Positions 1-5,822 of a stretch of DNA of 13,187 bases are shown one piece after another; position 1 is the stretch's first letter, and each line of letters begins with the position of its first letter. The notes under the pieces are model-generated. The model saw only the letters and a program-made list of their open reading frames with translations. It was not told where the DNA came from and did not search any database. The position numbers and the translations under genes are program-made. Where the stretch lies: positions 97,807-110,993 of the forward strand of contig DIWP01000046.1 in assembly GCA_002423545.1 (NCBI GenBank), given 5' to 3'. The stretch is from Thermoleophilia bacterium UBA6103. Its GTDB lineage: Bacteria; Actinomycetota; Thermoleophilia; UBA2241.

Positions 1-485
1 AAGCCCATGTCGAGCATGCGATCGGCCTCGTCGAGCACCACGACCTCGACGTCCCCGAGGATCAGGTTGCCGGCGTTGAGGTGCTCGATCAGCCGCCCCG
101 GCGTACCGATCAGCACGTCCGGCACCTTGCGCAGCATGGCCGCCTGGACCTTGAAATCCTCGCCGCCGGTGATCAGCCCGGACTTGATGAAGGTGAACTG
201 CGAGAAGCGCTCGACTTCCTTGAGCGTCTGCTGGGCCAGCTCGCGGGTCGGCAACAGGATCAATGCGCGCACGTCGACGCGTGGCTGGGCATCGCCGATC
301 AGCCGATTGAGCATCGGCAGCACGAACGCGGCGGTCTTGCCGCTGCCGGTCTGCGCCGTCACGCGCAGGTCGCGCCCCTCCAGCGCAGGCGGGATCGCCG
401 CCACCTGCACCGGGGTCGGCTCGACGAATTTCAGTTCGGCGACGGCCTTGAGCAGGCGTTCGTGCAGGGCGAATTGGTCAAACAA
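1..485 (-). CDS. DEAD-box ATP-dependent RNA helicase, N-terminal part (cut by window edge)
   Basis: ATP-driven RNA unwinding or remodelling enzyme, expected in the cytoplasm (RhlE/SrmB-like group, used in ribosome assembly or RNA turnover). The 161 visible codons contain the N-terminal motifs in order: Q motif (FVEPTPVQ, about residues 20-27), Walker A AQTGSGKT (44-51), motif Ia PTRELAQQ, a GG motif, TPGR (Ib) and DEAD (II, about 151-154). The reading then runs off the left edge just after RMLDMG. No ATG lies in frame near the N-terminus. I chose TTG at 485 because a GAGG Shine-Dalgarno sits 8 nt upstream and because the protein then begins MFDQFALHERLL, directly before the Q motif. An upstream in-frame extension (VFDSEVAP) looks family-like but has no usual start codon. 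The family is certain; the exact subgroup cannot be set without the C-terminal half. Confidence 0.93.
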   Translation of the reverse strand, partial: MFDQFALHERLLKAVAELKFVEPTPVQVAAIPPALEGRDLRVTAQTGSGKTAAFVLPMLNRLIGDAQPRVDVRALILLPTRELAQQTLKEVERFSQFTFIKSGLITGGEDFKVQAAMLRKVPDVLIGTPGRLIEHLNAGNLILGDVEVVVLDEADRMLDMG

Positions 486-493
486 GGGAGCTA

Positions 494-497
494 CCTC
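494..497 (-). promoter_or_regulatory. Shine-Dalgarno deciding the TTG start of the helicase gene
   Basis: On the minus strand GAGG is followed by 8 nt and then TTG (485-483). No competing ATG or GTG with a ribosome binding site is in frame here, so this site is the main argument for the TTG start. Confidence 0.5.
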
Positions 498-561
498 GGA
501 GTCGAAAACAGTGGCATAGGTTAACCCGTCTGCGAGGCAAAGGCGCGTTCTGTAACCGCCT

Positions 562-587
562 GCGTGTTTTCCCTACCGAACACACGC
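562..587. promoter_or_regulatory. Inverted repeat between the helicase and CigR-like genes
   Basis: GCGTGT (562-567) and ACACGC (582-587) form a 6-bp dyad with a 14-bp spacer, in the 146-bp divergent gap between the two genes. It could be an operator, but the arms are short and no regulator is implied. No clear -10/-35 pair is visible in the gap, although both genes must have promoters there. Confidence 0.25.
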
Positions 588-631
588 TAAGCTGATGTAA
601 ACGAAGCGGCTTAATGCCCGAGGAAACGTGC

Positions 632-1063
632 ATGACCTCAACGAAACGAATGATCCCTTTGGCCGGCGCCCTGTCGCTGGCCCTGTGTGCCTCGGCCGGT
701 GCCGCCCAACCGAACAACGACCGCCCCGCTCACCAGGGCAAGCCGGCGGCGGGCCATCAGCCTGCGCAACAACAGAACCTCCGCCTGCATGCTCCCTCGG
801 TGGATATCGGCCAGGTCCGCATCACGCTGCGCAGTCATCGCGACCTGCTGGCCCCGGCCACCTCCCTGCCACCGGGTATCCGCAAGAACGTAGCGCGCGG
901 CAAGCCGCTGCCGCCGGGCATCGCCAAGAACATGGACAGCCGCCTGCTGGCCCACCTGCCGCATTACGACGGTTATGAGTGGAAGCAGCTGGGCCGCGAT
1001 GTGATCCTGGTCGCCATCGCCACCGGCATCGTCTACGAGATCCTGGAGAACGTCCTGGATTGA
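632..1063 (+). CDS. CigR-like secreted/inner-membrane protein
   Basis: Probable envelope protein of 143 residues; molecular role not known. Residues 1-25 are a signal peptide (positively charged start, hydrophobic core, A-G-A-A before the cleavage point). A Pro/Gln/His-rich low-complexity stretch follows (about 27-50). The hallmark is a duplicated motif, LPPGIRKN (79-86) and LPPGIAKN (93-100), then LPHYDGYEWKQLG and a hydrophobic C-terminal segment (about 123-138) that could anchor it in the membrane. This layout matches proteins annotated as anti-virulence regulator CigR family or RcnB-like in Pseudomonas; Salmonella CigR is the named member. Start: ATG at 632 has AGGA 7 nt upstream. An in-frame ATG at 614 would add six residues before the signal peptide and has no ribosome binding site. 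The gene stands alone and converges with the next gene. Family call moderately sure; function in this organism is inference. Confidence 0.75.
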   Translation: MTSTKRMIPLAGALSLALCASAGAAQPNNDRPAHQGKPAAGHQPAQQQNLRLHAPSVDIGQVRITLRSHRDLLAPATSLPPGIRKNVARGKPLPPGIAKNMDSRLLAHLPHYDGYEWKQLGRDVILVAIATGIVYEILENVLD

Positions 1064-1106
1064 GGCGCGGCGGTGTGCGTACGCCTCTTGCCAAGGGCCG
1101 AACGGC

Positions 1107-1427
1107 CTACTTCGGCTCGCAGGTCAGCGTGATGCGCAGGCGGATCACATCCCGCTTGAACTTGGAAGTCAGCGCCTTGCGCTCACCCGCCTGCAACTCC
1201 ACGCGACGCGTGCGCGGGGCCTCCGGGCCGTTGCGGAACACCGCCGTGCACACCGCCGGCGTCTGGCCGTAATTGAGCAGCAGCAGGCCGGCGAGATCGC
1301 GATCGATGGCCTCCGGGGTGGCATTGATCTCCGCGCCGTTGAGCTGCTGCTCGAGTTCCACCGGATAGGTGGCGGCAACCGCGGCGAGCGGCAACAAGGC
1401 AAAAAGCATGTAACTGAGTCTTCTCAT
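1107..1427 (-). CDS. Small exported protein of unknown function
   Basis: A 106-residue protein with a clear signal peptide (residues 1-19, RR near the start, cleavage likely after A-V-A-A). The mature part is about 87 residues and carries NGAEI, LLLNYGQTPAVC, FRNGPEAPRTRRV and a C-terminal RITLTC. Two cysteines, C60 and C103, could form a disulfide in the periplasm, and the alternating hydrophobic pattern suggests a small beta fold. Homologues are widespread in Pseudomonas; I recall some carrying the label '3-phosphoglycerate kinase', which cannot be right for a secreted protein of this size with no kinase motif. Start: ATG at 1427 preceded by GAGGAGA with good spacing. The frame stays open far upstream but there lies antisense to the LysR gene. 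It is divergent from that regulator gene, so it may be its target (inference). Confidence 0.85.
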   Translation of the reverse strand: MRRLSYMLFALLPLAAVAATYPVELEQQLNGAEINATPEAIDRDLAGLLLLNYGQTPAVCTAVFRNGPEAPRTRRVELQAGERKALTSKFKRDVIRLRITLTCEPK

Positions 1428-1499
1428 CTGCGACGGTCTCCTCGAGAGAACGGCCAGCGTAACAGACCCTGAGCGTACCAGCCCCTGGAGGAATCGAAG
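1428..1499. promoter_or_regulatory. Divergent intergenic region with a LysR-type T-N11-A site candidate
   Basis: These 72 bp must hold the start signals of both flanking genes. At 1437-1449 there is a T-N11-A sequence with TCTC/GAGA arms, the loose form of a LysR-family operator. It overlaps the Shine-Dalgarno of the minus-strand gene, so part of the symmetry may be chance. The LysR gene has its own strong GGAGGA at 1487-1492, 7 nt from its ATG. No convincing -35/-10 pair is visible on either strand. Confidence 0.3.
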
Positions 1500-2411
1500 A
1501 TGAAAGTGCCCCGTGTGACCCTCGATCAATGGCGCACCCTGCAGGCCGTTATCGATCATGGGGGCTTCGCCCAGGCCGCCGAGGCCCTGCATCGCTCGCA
1601 GTCTTCGGTCAGCTATACCGTCGCGCGCATGCAGGAGCAGCTCGGCGTTCCCCTGCTGCGCATCGACGGCCGCAAGGCCGTGCTCACCGAGGCCGGGGAG
1701 GTACTGCTGCGCCGCTCGCGGCAGCTGGTCAGCCAGGCCAGTCAACTGGAGGAGCTGGCGCACCACATGGAGCAAGGCTGGGAAGCCGAGGTCAGGCTGG
1801 TGGTGGATGCCGCCTATCCCAGCGCCAAGCTGATCCGGGCCCTCACCGAATTCATGCCCCAGAGCCGCGGTTGCAGGGTCCGCCTGCGCGAGGAAGTGCT
1901 CTCCGGCGTCGAGGAAGTGCTCAAGGACGGCACCGCGGATCTGGCCATCAGCGGGCTGGATATCACCGGCTACCTGGGCAGCGAGCTCGGCACCGTGGAA
2001 TTCGTCGCCGTGGCGCAGGCGCAGCACTCGCTGCATCAGCTCGGCCGCAAGCTGAGCGTCCAGGACCTGCAGAGCCAGATGCAGATCGTGGTGCGCGATA
2101 CCGGCCTGCGCCAGCCACGCGATGCCGGTTGGCTGGGCGCGGAACAGCGCTGGACGGTCGGCAGCCTGGCCACCTCCGTGGCCTTCGTCAGCAGCGGCCT
2201 GGGCTTCGCCTGGCTGCCGCGGCACATGATCGGGCGCGAACTGGCCGAGGGCATACTGAAGCCGCTGCCACTGGTCCAGGGCAGCATCCGCCGGCCGTTG
2301 TTCTATCTCTACACTAACCACGATAAACCGCTCGGCCCGGCGACCCGGATTCTCATCGAGCTGATCAAGACGTACGATGCCGGGCAGGCCAATGGCGGTC
2401 TGCCCGGCTAG
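1500..2411 (+). CDS. LysR-family transcriptional regulator
   Basis: DNA-binding regulator of 303 residues, a usual length for the family. The N-terminal winged helix-turn-helix spans about residues 7-66, with recognition region GGFAQAAEALHRSQSSVSYT (21-40) and the typical wing and LTEAGEVLLRR that follow. A linker helix (about 67-90) leads to a substrate-binding domain (about 92-290) that senses a small molecule. Typical family features are LREEVLSGVEEVLKDG and ADLAIS; near the C-terminus GLGFAWLPRHMI matches the common 'G.G.a.LP' element. Start ATG 1500 has GGAGGA 7 nt upstream. The gene is divergent from the small exported protein, the classic LysR arrangement, and is followed 68 bp later by ppiA on the same strand. 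The effector is unknown and cannot be read from sequence. A 9-bp inverted repeat overlaps the last codons. Confidence 0.93.
   Translation: MKVPRVTLDQWRTLQAVIDHGGFAQAAEALHRSQSSVSYTVARMQEQLGVPLLRIDGRKAVLTEAGEVLLRRSRQLVSQASQLEELAHHMEQGWEAEVRLVVDAAYPSAKLIRALTEFMPQSRGCRVRLREEVLSGVEEVLKDGTADLAISGLDITGYLGSELGTVEFVAVAQAQHSLHQLGRKLSVQDLQSQMQIVVRDTGLRQPRDAGWLGAEQRWTVGSLATSVAFVSSGLGFAWLPRHMIGRELAEGILKPLPLVQGSIRRPLFYLYTNHDKPLGPATRILIELIKTYDAGQANGGLPG
2379..2408 (+). repeat. 9-bp inverted repeat over the 3' end of the LysR gene
   Basis: GCCGGGCAG (2379-2387) and CTGCCCGGC (2400-2408) form a perfect 9-bp stem with a 12-nt loop, ending just before the TAG stop. No T run follows, so it is not a standard intrinsic terminator. 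It could slow 3' decay of the lysR mRNA or separate it from ppiA. Confidence 0.4.
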
Positions 2412-2479
2412 CCAGCCGATACCCGCGCACCGCCGCCCGGCCGTACTGACCAGATTCCCTCAACACCAGGAAAGACACC

Positions 2480-3034
2480 ATGTTGAAACGCATCGCCCTC
2501 GCCGCCTGCTCGCTACTACTGGCCGGCAACCTGCTGGCAGCGGAAAACCCCCACGTGCTGCTGACGACCAGCCTGGGTGAGATCGAGATCGAACTGGAGG
2601 CCGAGAAGGCCCCGATCAGCGTCGAGAACTTTCTCGGCTACGTGGACAGCGGCTTCTACGACGACACCGTGTTCCATCGCGTGATCCCGGGCTTCATGAT
2701 CCAGGGCGGTGGCTTCGGCGAAGGACTGAACCAGAAGCCCACCAAGGCGCCGATCAAGAACGAGGCCGACAACGGCCTGCACAACGTGCGCGGCACCCTG
2801 GCCATGGCCCGCACCCAGAACGTCAACTCGGCGACCAGCCAGTTCTTCATCAACCATCGCGACAACGACTTCCTCGACCACGGCGCCCGCGACTTCGGCT
2901 ACGCGGTGTTCGGCAAGGTGGTACGCGGCATGGAAGTGGTCGACCAGATCGCCCAGGTACCGACCGGCAACCGCAGCATGATGCAGAACGTTCCGCTGAC
3001 GCCGGTCAAGATCATTTCGGCGAAGAAGCTCTGA
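2480..3034 (+). CDS. ppiA: Periplasmic peptidyl-prolyl cis-trans isomerase (cyclophilin)
   Basis: Catalyses cis-trans isomerisation of X-Pro bonds during folding of exported proteins. It has 184 residues, with a signal peptide at 1-20/21 (N-L-L-A-A before ENPH), so it acts in the periplasm. One cyclophilin domain fills the rest: FHRVIPGFMIQGG (65-77) holds the catalytic Arg67, Phe72 and Gln75; NEADNGL, MAR (109-111), SATSQFFIN (117-125) and FGYAVFGKVV (139-148) follow. The whole chain resembles E. coli PpiA closely. As there, Phe takes the place of the Trp that makes eukaryotic cyclophilins cyclosporin-sensitive. Start ATG 2480 has AGGAAAG just upstream. It follows the LysR gene by 68 bp with no obvious promoter between them, so it may be read from its own weak promoter or by read-through. 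It converges with the DUF482 gene. Confidence 0.95.
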   Translation: MLKRIALAACSLLLAGNLLAAENPHVLLTTSLGEIEIELEAEKAPISVENFLGYVDSGFYDDTVFHRVIPGFMIQGGGFGEGLNQKPTKAPIKNEADNGLHNVRGTLAMARTQNVNSATSQFFINHRDNDFLDHGARDFGYAVFGKVVRGMEVVDQIAQVPTGNRSMMQNVPLTPVKIISAKKL

Positions 3035-3048
3035 CCCTCTGAAGGCCG

Positions 3049-3072
3049 GCGCCGCCGCCCGAAGCGCGGCGC
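3049..3072 (+). terminator. GC-rich hairpin between the converging ppiA and DUF482 genes
   Basis: GCGCCGC (3049-3055) pairs with GCGGCGC (3066-3072), a 7-bp stem with a 10-nt loop, 15 bp after the ppiA stop. There is no U tract (TGCCCTCTCTT follows), so its terminator role, possibly for both converging genes, is only plausible. Confidence 0.35.
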
Positions 3073-3082
3073 TGCCCTCTCT

Positions 3083-4213
3083 TCACACCCCTTCCTGTCG
3101 ATACGGCAGCGCCGCCCACGCCGACTCGGCATAAGCCAGCACGCCGGCGCGCTCCTGCAGCAGGAAGTCCGCCACCGCCGCACGCAGGCCGGGATGCGCC
3201 AGATAGTGCCAGGAGCGGGTGATCACCGGCTCGAAACCACGGATCAGCTTGTGCTCGCCCTGGGCTCCGGCATCGAACCACTGCAGCCCATCGGCGATGG
3301 CCTGGTCGATGCCCTGGTAGAAGCAGGTCTCGAAGTGCAGGCGATCGAACTCGGCCAGGCAGCCCCAATAGCGTCCGTACAGACCGCTGCCATTGCGCAG
3401 GCTGAAGGCCATCGCCACCGGGCGCGCGCCCTGCCGCGCCAGCACCACACGAATCGCCCGCGGCATGCGCTCGGCCAGCAGGCTGAAGAACTGGCGCGTC
3501 AGATAGGGCGCCTGCCCACGCACGCGATAAGTGTTCGCGTAGCAGGCATGGACGAAGTCCCACTCCACCTCGCTGAGCTGGTGCCCCTCGCGCCAGTCGA
3601 ACGCGATGCCCTGCCCGGCCACCTGCTCGCGTTCCTTGCGCAGCTGCTTGCGCTTGCGCGACGTGAGTCCATCGAGAAAATCCTGGAAGTCGCGATAGCC
3701 GCGGTTGTGCCAGTGGAACTGGCAGCCGATGCGCTCCAGCCAGCCGTCGCGCCCGGCCAGTACCGCGTCGGCCTGCGCCTCGGTGAAATTCACGTGCACC
3801 CCGGAAACGCCCTGCGCCTCCAGCGCCTCGACCAACAGGTCGAGCAACCGGCCGGCCGCCTGCACGTCACCCAGCAATCGCGCGCCGCTCACCGGCGTGA
3901 ACGGTACCGCGCACAGCAGCTTCGGGTAGTAGCGGATGCCGGCGCGCTGGCAGGCGTCGGCCCAGGCCCAGTCGAAGACGTACTCGCCGTAGGAATGGCT
4001 CTTGCGATACAGCGGCAGGGCCGCGACAAGCGCACTCTGCTCGTCGCGCAGCAACGCGTGCTCGGGCCGCCAGCCGCTGCGCCCACCGACGCTGCCGCTG
4101 TCCTCGAGGGCGGACAGGAAAGCGTGGCGTAGAAAGGGCTGCGAATCGGGTAGCAGGGCATCCCATGCGTCGGGCGCGAGTTCGGCGAGGCCGCCAATGG
4201 TCTGGATAGGCAT
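3083..4213 (-). CDS. DUF482 / COG3146 GNAT-fold protein
   Basis: A 376-residue cytoplasmic protein of the DUF482 family, often labelled GNAT N-acetyltransferase or 'peptidoglycan biosynthesis-like' because it resembles FemAB aminoacyl-transferases. Its substrate is not established. Visible family features are FLRHAFLSALEDSG (27-40), YGEYVFDWAWADA (75-87), YYPKLLCAVPFTPVSG (95-110), the basic segment LTSRKRKQLRKERE (183-196), GRYWG (280-284), FETCFYQGI (294-302) and GAQGEHKLIRGFEP (316-329). Start: ATG 4213 gives MPIQTIGGL, and the frame stays open to 4270 only because it runs through the porin terminator. No strong Shine-Dalgarno precedes 4213. It lies downstream of the porin gene on the same strand, but a strong terminator separates them, so its own promoter is not apparent. 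Family sure, function open. Confidence 0.88.
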   Translation of the reverse strand: MPIQTIGGLAELAPDAWDALLPDSQPFLRHAFLSALEDSGSVGGRSGWRPEHALLRDEQSALVAALPLYRKSHSYGEYVFDWAWADACQRAGIRYYPKLLCAVPFTPVSGARLLGDVQAAGRLLDLLVEALEAQGVSGVHVNFTEAQADAVLAGRDGWLERIGCQFHWHNRGYRDFQDFLDGLTSRKRKQLRKEREQVAGQGIAFDWREGHQLSEVEWDFVHACYANTYRVRGQAPYLTRQFFSLLAERMPRAIRVVLARQGARPVAMAFSLRNGSGLYGRYWGCLAEFDRLHFETCFYQGIDQAIADGLQWFDAGAQGEHKLIRGFEPVITRSWHYLAHPGLRAAVADFLLQERAGVLAYAESAWAALPYRQEGV

Positions 4214-4241
4214 GCCGCCAGTCTGGCCTGTCGTACGGACG

Positions 4242-4267
4242 AAAAAAAGCCCCGCCAAAGCGGGGCT
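4242..4267 (-). terminator. Rho-independent terminator of the porin gene
   Basis: On the minus strand AGCCCCGC, a 4-nt loop and GCGGGGCT form a perfect 8-bp stem, followed by a run of T (4248-4242). It starts about 30 bp after the porin stop and ends 28 bp before the DUF482 start. Confidence 0.92.
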
Positions 4268-4296
4268 CAATGGAGCATCACGGATGAGGCGATGTT

Positions 4297-5625
4297 TTAG
4301 AACACGTACTGGCCGCGAACCACGAAGCCGTCGCCGTCGTCGTCGCCGGCCTGGTTGGTGATGCCGTCGGTCTTGACCTTGACGTAGGCGGCGCTCAGCT
4401 TGACCGCTTCGTTGACGTACCAGTTGACGCCCAGATTGTGCAGCTTGCCGTCGACGTCGCCGACATCGCGCAGGCCGGCGCCGTAATCGACGACCCCTGC
4501 AACTGCACCCACGCCGTTATCGTCTTCGACGGTGAAGTCGTCATAGCGGTAGAAGACTTCCCACGCACCGGTCTGCTTGTTCTCCGGCTTGATGGCGTCG
4601 AACTTGCCCAGCTTGTAGCCGCGCGACTCGCCAGTCAGGGTGTAGGCGGCCTGCACGTAGAAGCCGTCGGCTTCGATGTCTTCGGCGGCGTTATCCGCCT
4701 CCAGGGTGCGCTTCATGTACTCGCCCTGCAGGGAGAAGGGACCGGTTGCCCAGGCCGCTTCGACGCCCCATGCGCTGTCCTTGTCCCAGTCGCCGGCGGC
4801 GGAGTTGTTATAGCCACCGAACAGGCCACGGTTGCCGCTGTTGGCGCCATGGCCACCCTGGGTGTCCACGCCACGCATGCCCATGCGGCTGCGGAAACGT
4901 GCGTCATAACCGGCATCGTCGGCATTGCGCTGGGCGTAGTTCAGGCCCAGGTGCAGCACGTTGCCGCTTTCGTGCAACGGTGCGAACACGCCGCGCAGGT
5001 TGAGCTGCTTGGTGCTCTGGCCGTTATCGTCGCCGTTGTCCTTGGAGCTCAGGGTCACCGCACCGAACAGCGAATCGCCCGCCGTGGCGGACAGCTCGAT
5101 ACCCATGCCGTTCTGGTGGCCGTTCACCCACTCCATCAGGTCATAGATGGAGTTCCGCTCGGGAGCCGTGACCCACTTGGAGCTGGTGGCCTTTTCCAGG
5201 CCGAAGATGGGGTCGAAGCGGCCGAAACGGATAGCGACCGGGTTGAATCCGGTGTAGGTGATCGACGCTTCGTCGAAGTAGCCGTCGTCGCTGCTGCCGG
5301 CGTTATGTGCGAAGTCGTAGCTGATCAGGTATTTCCAGTCCTTGTAGGCCACACCCGACAGTTCGAGGAAGGCACGACGGAAGTAGGCGGCATCCTGGCT
5401 ACCACCGTCTTCGGTGTAGAAACCATCGAACTGGCTGTAGTCGGCCTGCAGACGCCCACCGAGCTTGAAGCTGAACTCCTTGTCCGTCGTGGCGACTTCC
5501 AGGCCACCCTTGGTCTTGACAACGATATCGGCGCCGTCGGTGGTGACGGTACCGGCGAAAGCCTGGGCGGAAACGGCCAGTGCCAAAGCGCTGGCGGCGA
5601 AACCGGCGAAGTGCTTACGGATCAT
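4297..5625 (-). CDS. Outer-membrane porin, phosphate/polyphosphate-selective (OprO/OprP) family
   Basis: Outer-membrane channel of 442 residues, close to the usual length for OprP and OprO, which pass phosphate or polyphosphate. Residues 1-24 are a signal peptide ending A-F-A. The mature part is rich in Gly, Asp, Asn and aromatics with alternating hydrophobic strands, as expected for a 16-stranded barrel. Typical elements are FSFKLGGRLQADYSQFDG (51-68), FRRAFLELSGVAYKDWKY, FDEASITYTGF, IRFGRFDPIFGLE and EVFYRYDDF. The chain ends in Phe (GQYVF), the outer-membrane insertion signal. Start ATG 5625 has AAAGGGGAA 7 nt upstream; a TTG directly before it is less likely. The gene has its own terminator and upstream a PHO-box-like sequence, so phosphate control is possible. 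Ion selectivity cannot be proven from sequence; the acidic loops leave other anions or a general porin open. Confidence 0.88.
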   Translation of the reverse strand: MIRKHFAGFAASALALAVSAQAFAGTVTTDGADIVVKTKGGLEVATTDKEFSFKLGGRLQADYSQFDGFYTEDGGSQDAAYFRRAFLELSGVAYKDWKYLISYDFAHNAGSSDDGYFDEASITYTGFNPVAIRFGRFDPIFGLEKATSSKWVTAPERNSIYDLMEWVNGHQNGMGIELSATAGDSLFGAVTLSSKDNGDDNGQSTKQLNLRGVFAPLHESGNVLHLGLNYAQRNADDAGYDARFRSRMGMRGVDTQGGHGANSGNRGLFGGYNNSAAGDWDKDSAWGVEAAWATGPFSLQGEYMKRTLEADNAAEDIEADGFYVQAAYTLTGESRGYKLGKFDAIKPENKQTGAWEVFYRYDDFTVEDDNGVGAVAGVVDYGAGLRDVGDVDGKLHNLGVNWYVNEAVKLSAAYVKVKTDGITNQAGDDDGDGFVVRGQYVF

Positions 5626-5654
5626 CAAAATTCCCCTTTATGTTTAGCGTTGGA

Positions 5655-5680
5655 AACACACGAGATGGGCTCTTTGTGTT
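5655..5680 (-). promoter_or_regulatory. Hairpin in the porin mRNA leader
   Basis: AACACA (5655-5660) and TGTGTT (5675-5680) pair, and inside them GAG and CTC pair around a 5-nt loop, giving a two-part stem of 6 and 3 bp. It lies about 30 nt before the porin ATG. It may affect mRNA stability or translation; it does not match a riboswitch I know. Confidence 0.3.
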
Positions 5681-5702
5681 GGGGGGAATCTTGGCGATGG
5701 GT

Positions 5703-5743
5703 TATTTCAGTCCGGTGGCCGTGATGTAAAGGTTTTGTGACAG
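5703..5743 (-). promoter_or_regulatory. Candidate porin promoter with half PHO box
   Basis: On the minus strand CTGTCAC followed by AAAA (5743-5733) matches the first half and AT linker of a PhoB box (CTGTCAT, 4 nt, CTGTCAT). The second half is degenerate: 3 of 7 at strict spacing. Overlapping it, TTTACA (5730-5725) could be a -35, with TGAAAT (5709-5704) as -10 at a short 15-bp spacing. It sits about 80-118 bp before the porin ATG. The link to phosphate rests on the porin family plus this partial site. Confidence 0.35.
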
Positions 5744-5822
5744 CGGAACTTTCTTGCACAGTCCGATCCAGAGCGGCTGGCAAGCCTTTGCCGATAGACG
5801 GAACGCAGCAATGGCCGGGCAG

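Noticed and set aside
1064..1106. Possible terminator between the CigR-like gene and the small exported-protein gene
   Set aside because: A 6-bp GAGGCG/CGCCTC stem with a 14-nt loop and a GGCC/GGCC mini-hairpin are present, but both are weak and lack a T run.
1428..2321. N-terminal extension of the small exported protein
   Set aside because: The frame is open but lies antisense to the LysR gene, and a signal peptide with a good ribosome binding site begins at 1427.
3194..4132. Plus-strand ORF (312 codons) opposite the DUF482 gene
   Set aside because: Antisense shadow; the DUF482 gene on the other strand has clear family motifs.
4214..4270. Longer start (4270) for the DUF482 protein
   Set aside because: It would place the porin terminator stem and T run inside the coding region.
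4438..5724. Plus-strand ORF (428 codons) opposite the porin
   Set aside because: Shadow of the porin gene; Val/Ala/Gly-rich product with no recognisable fold.
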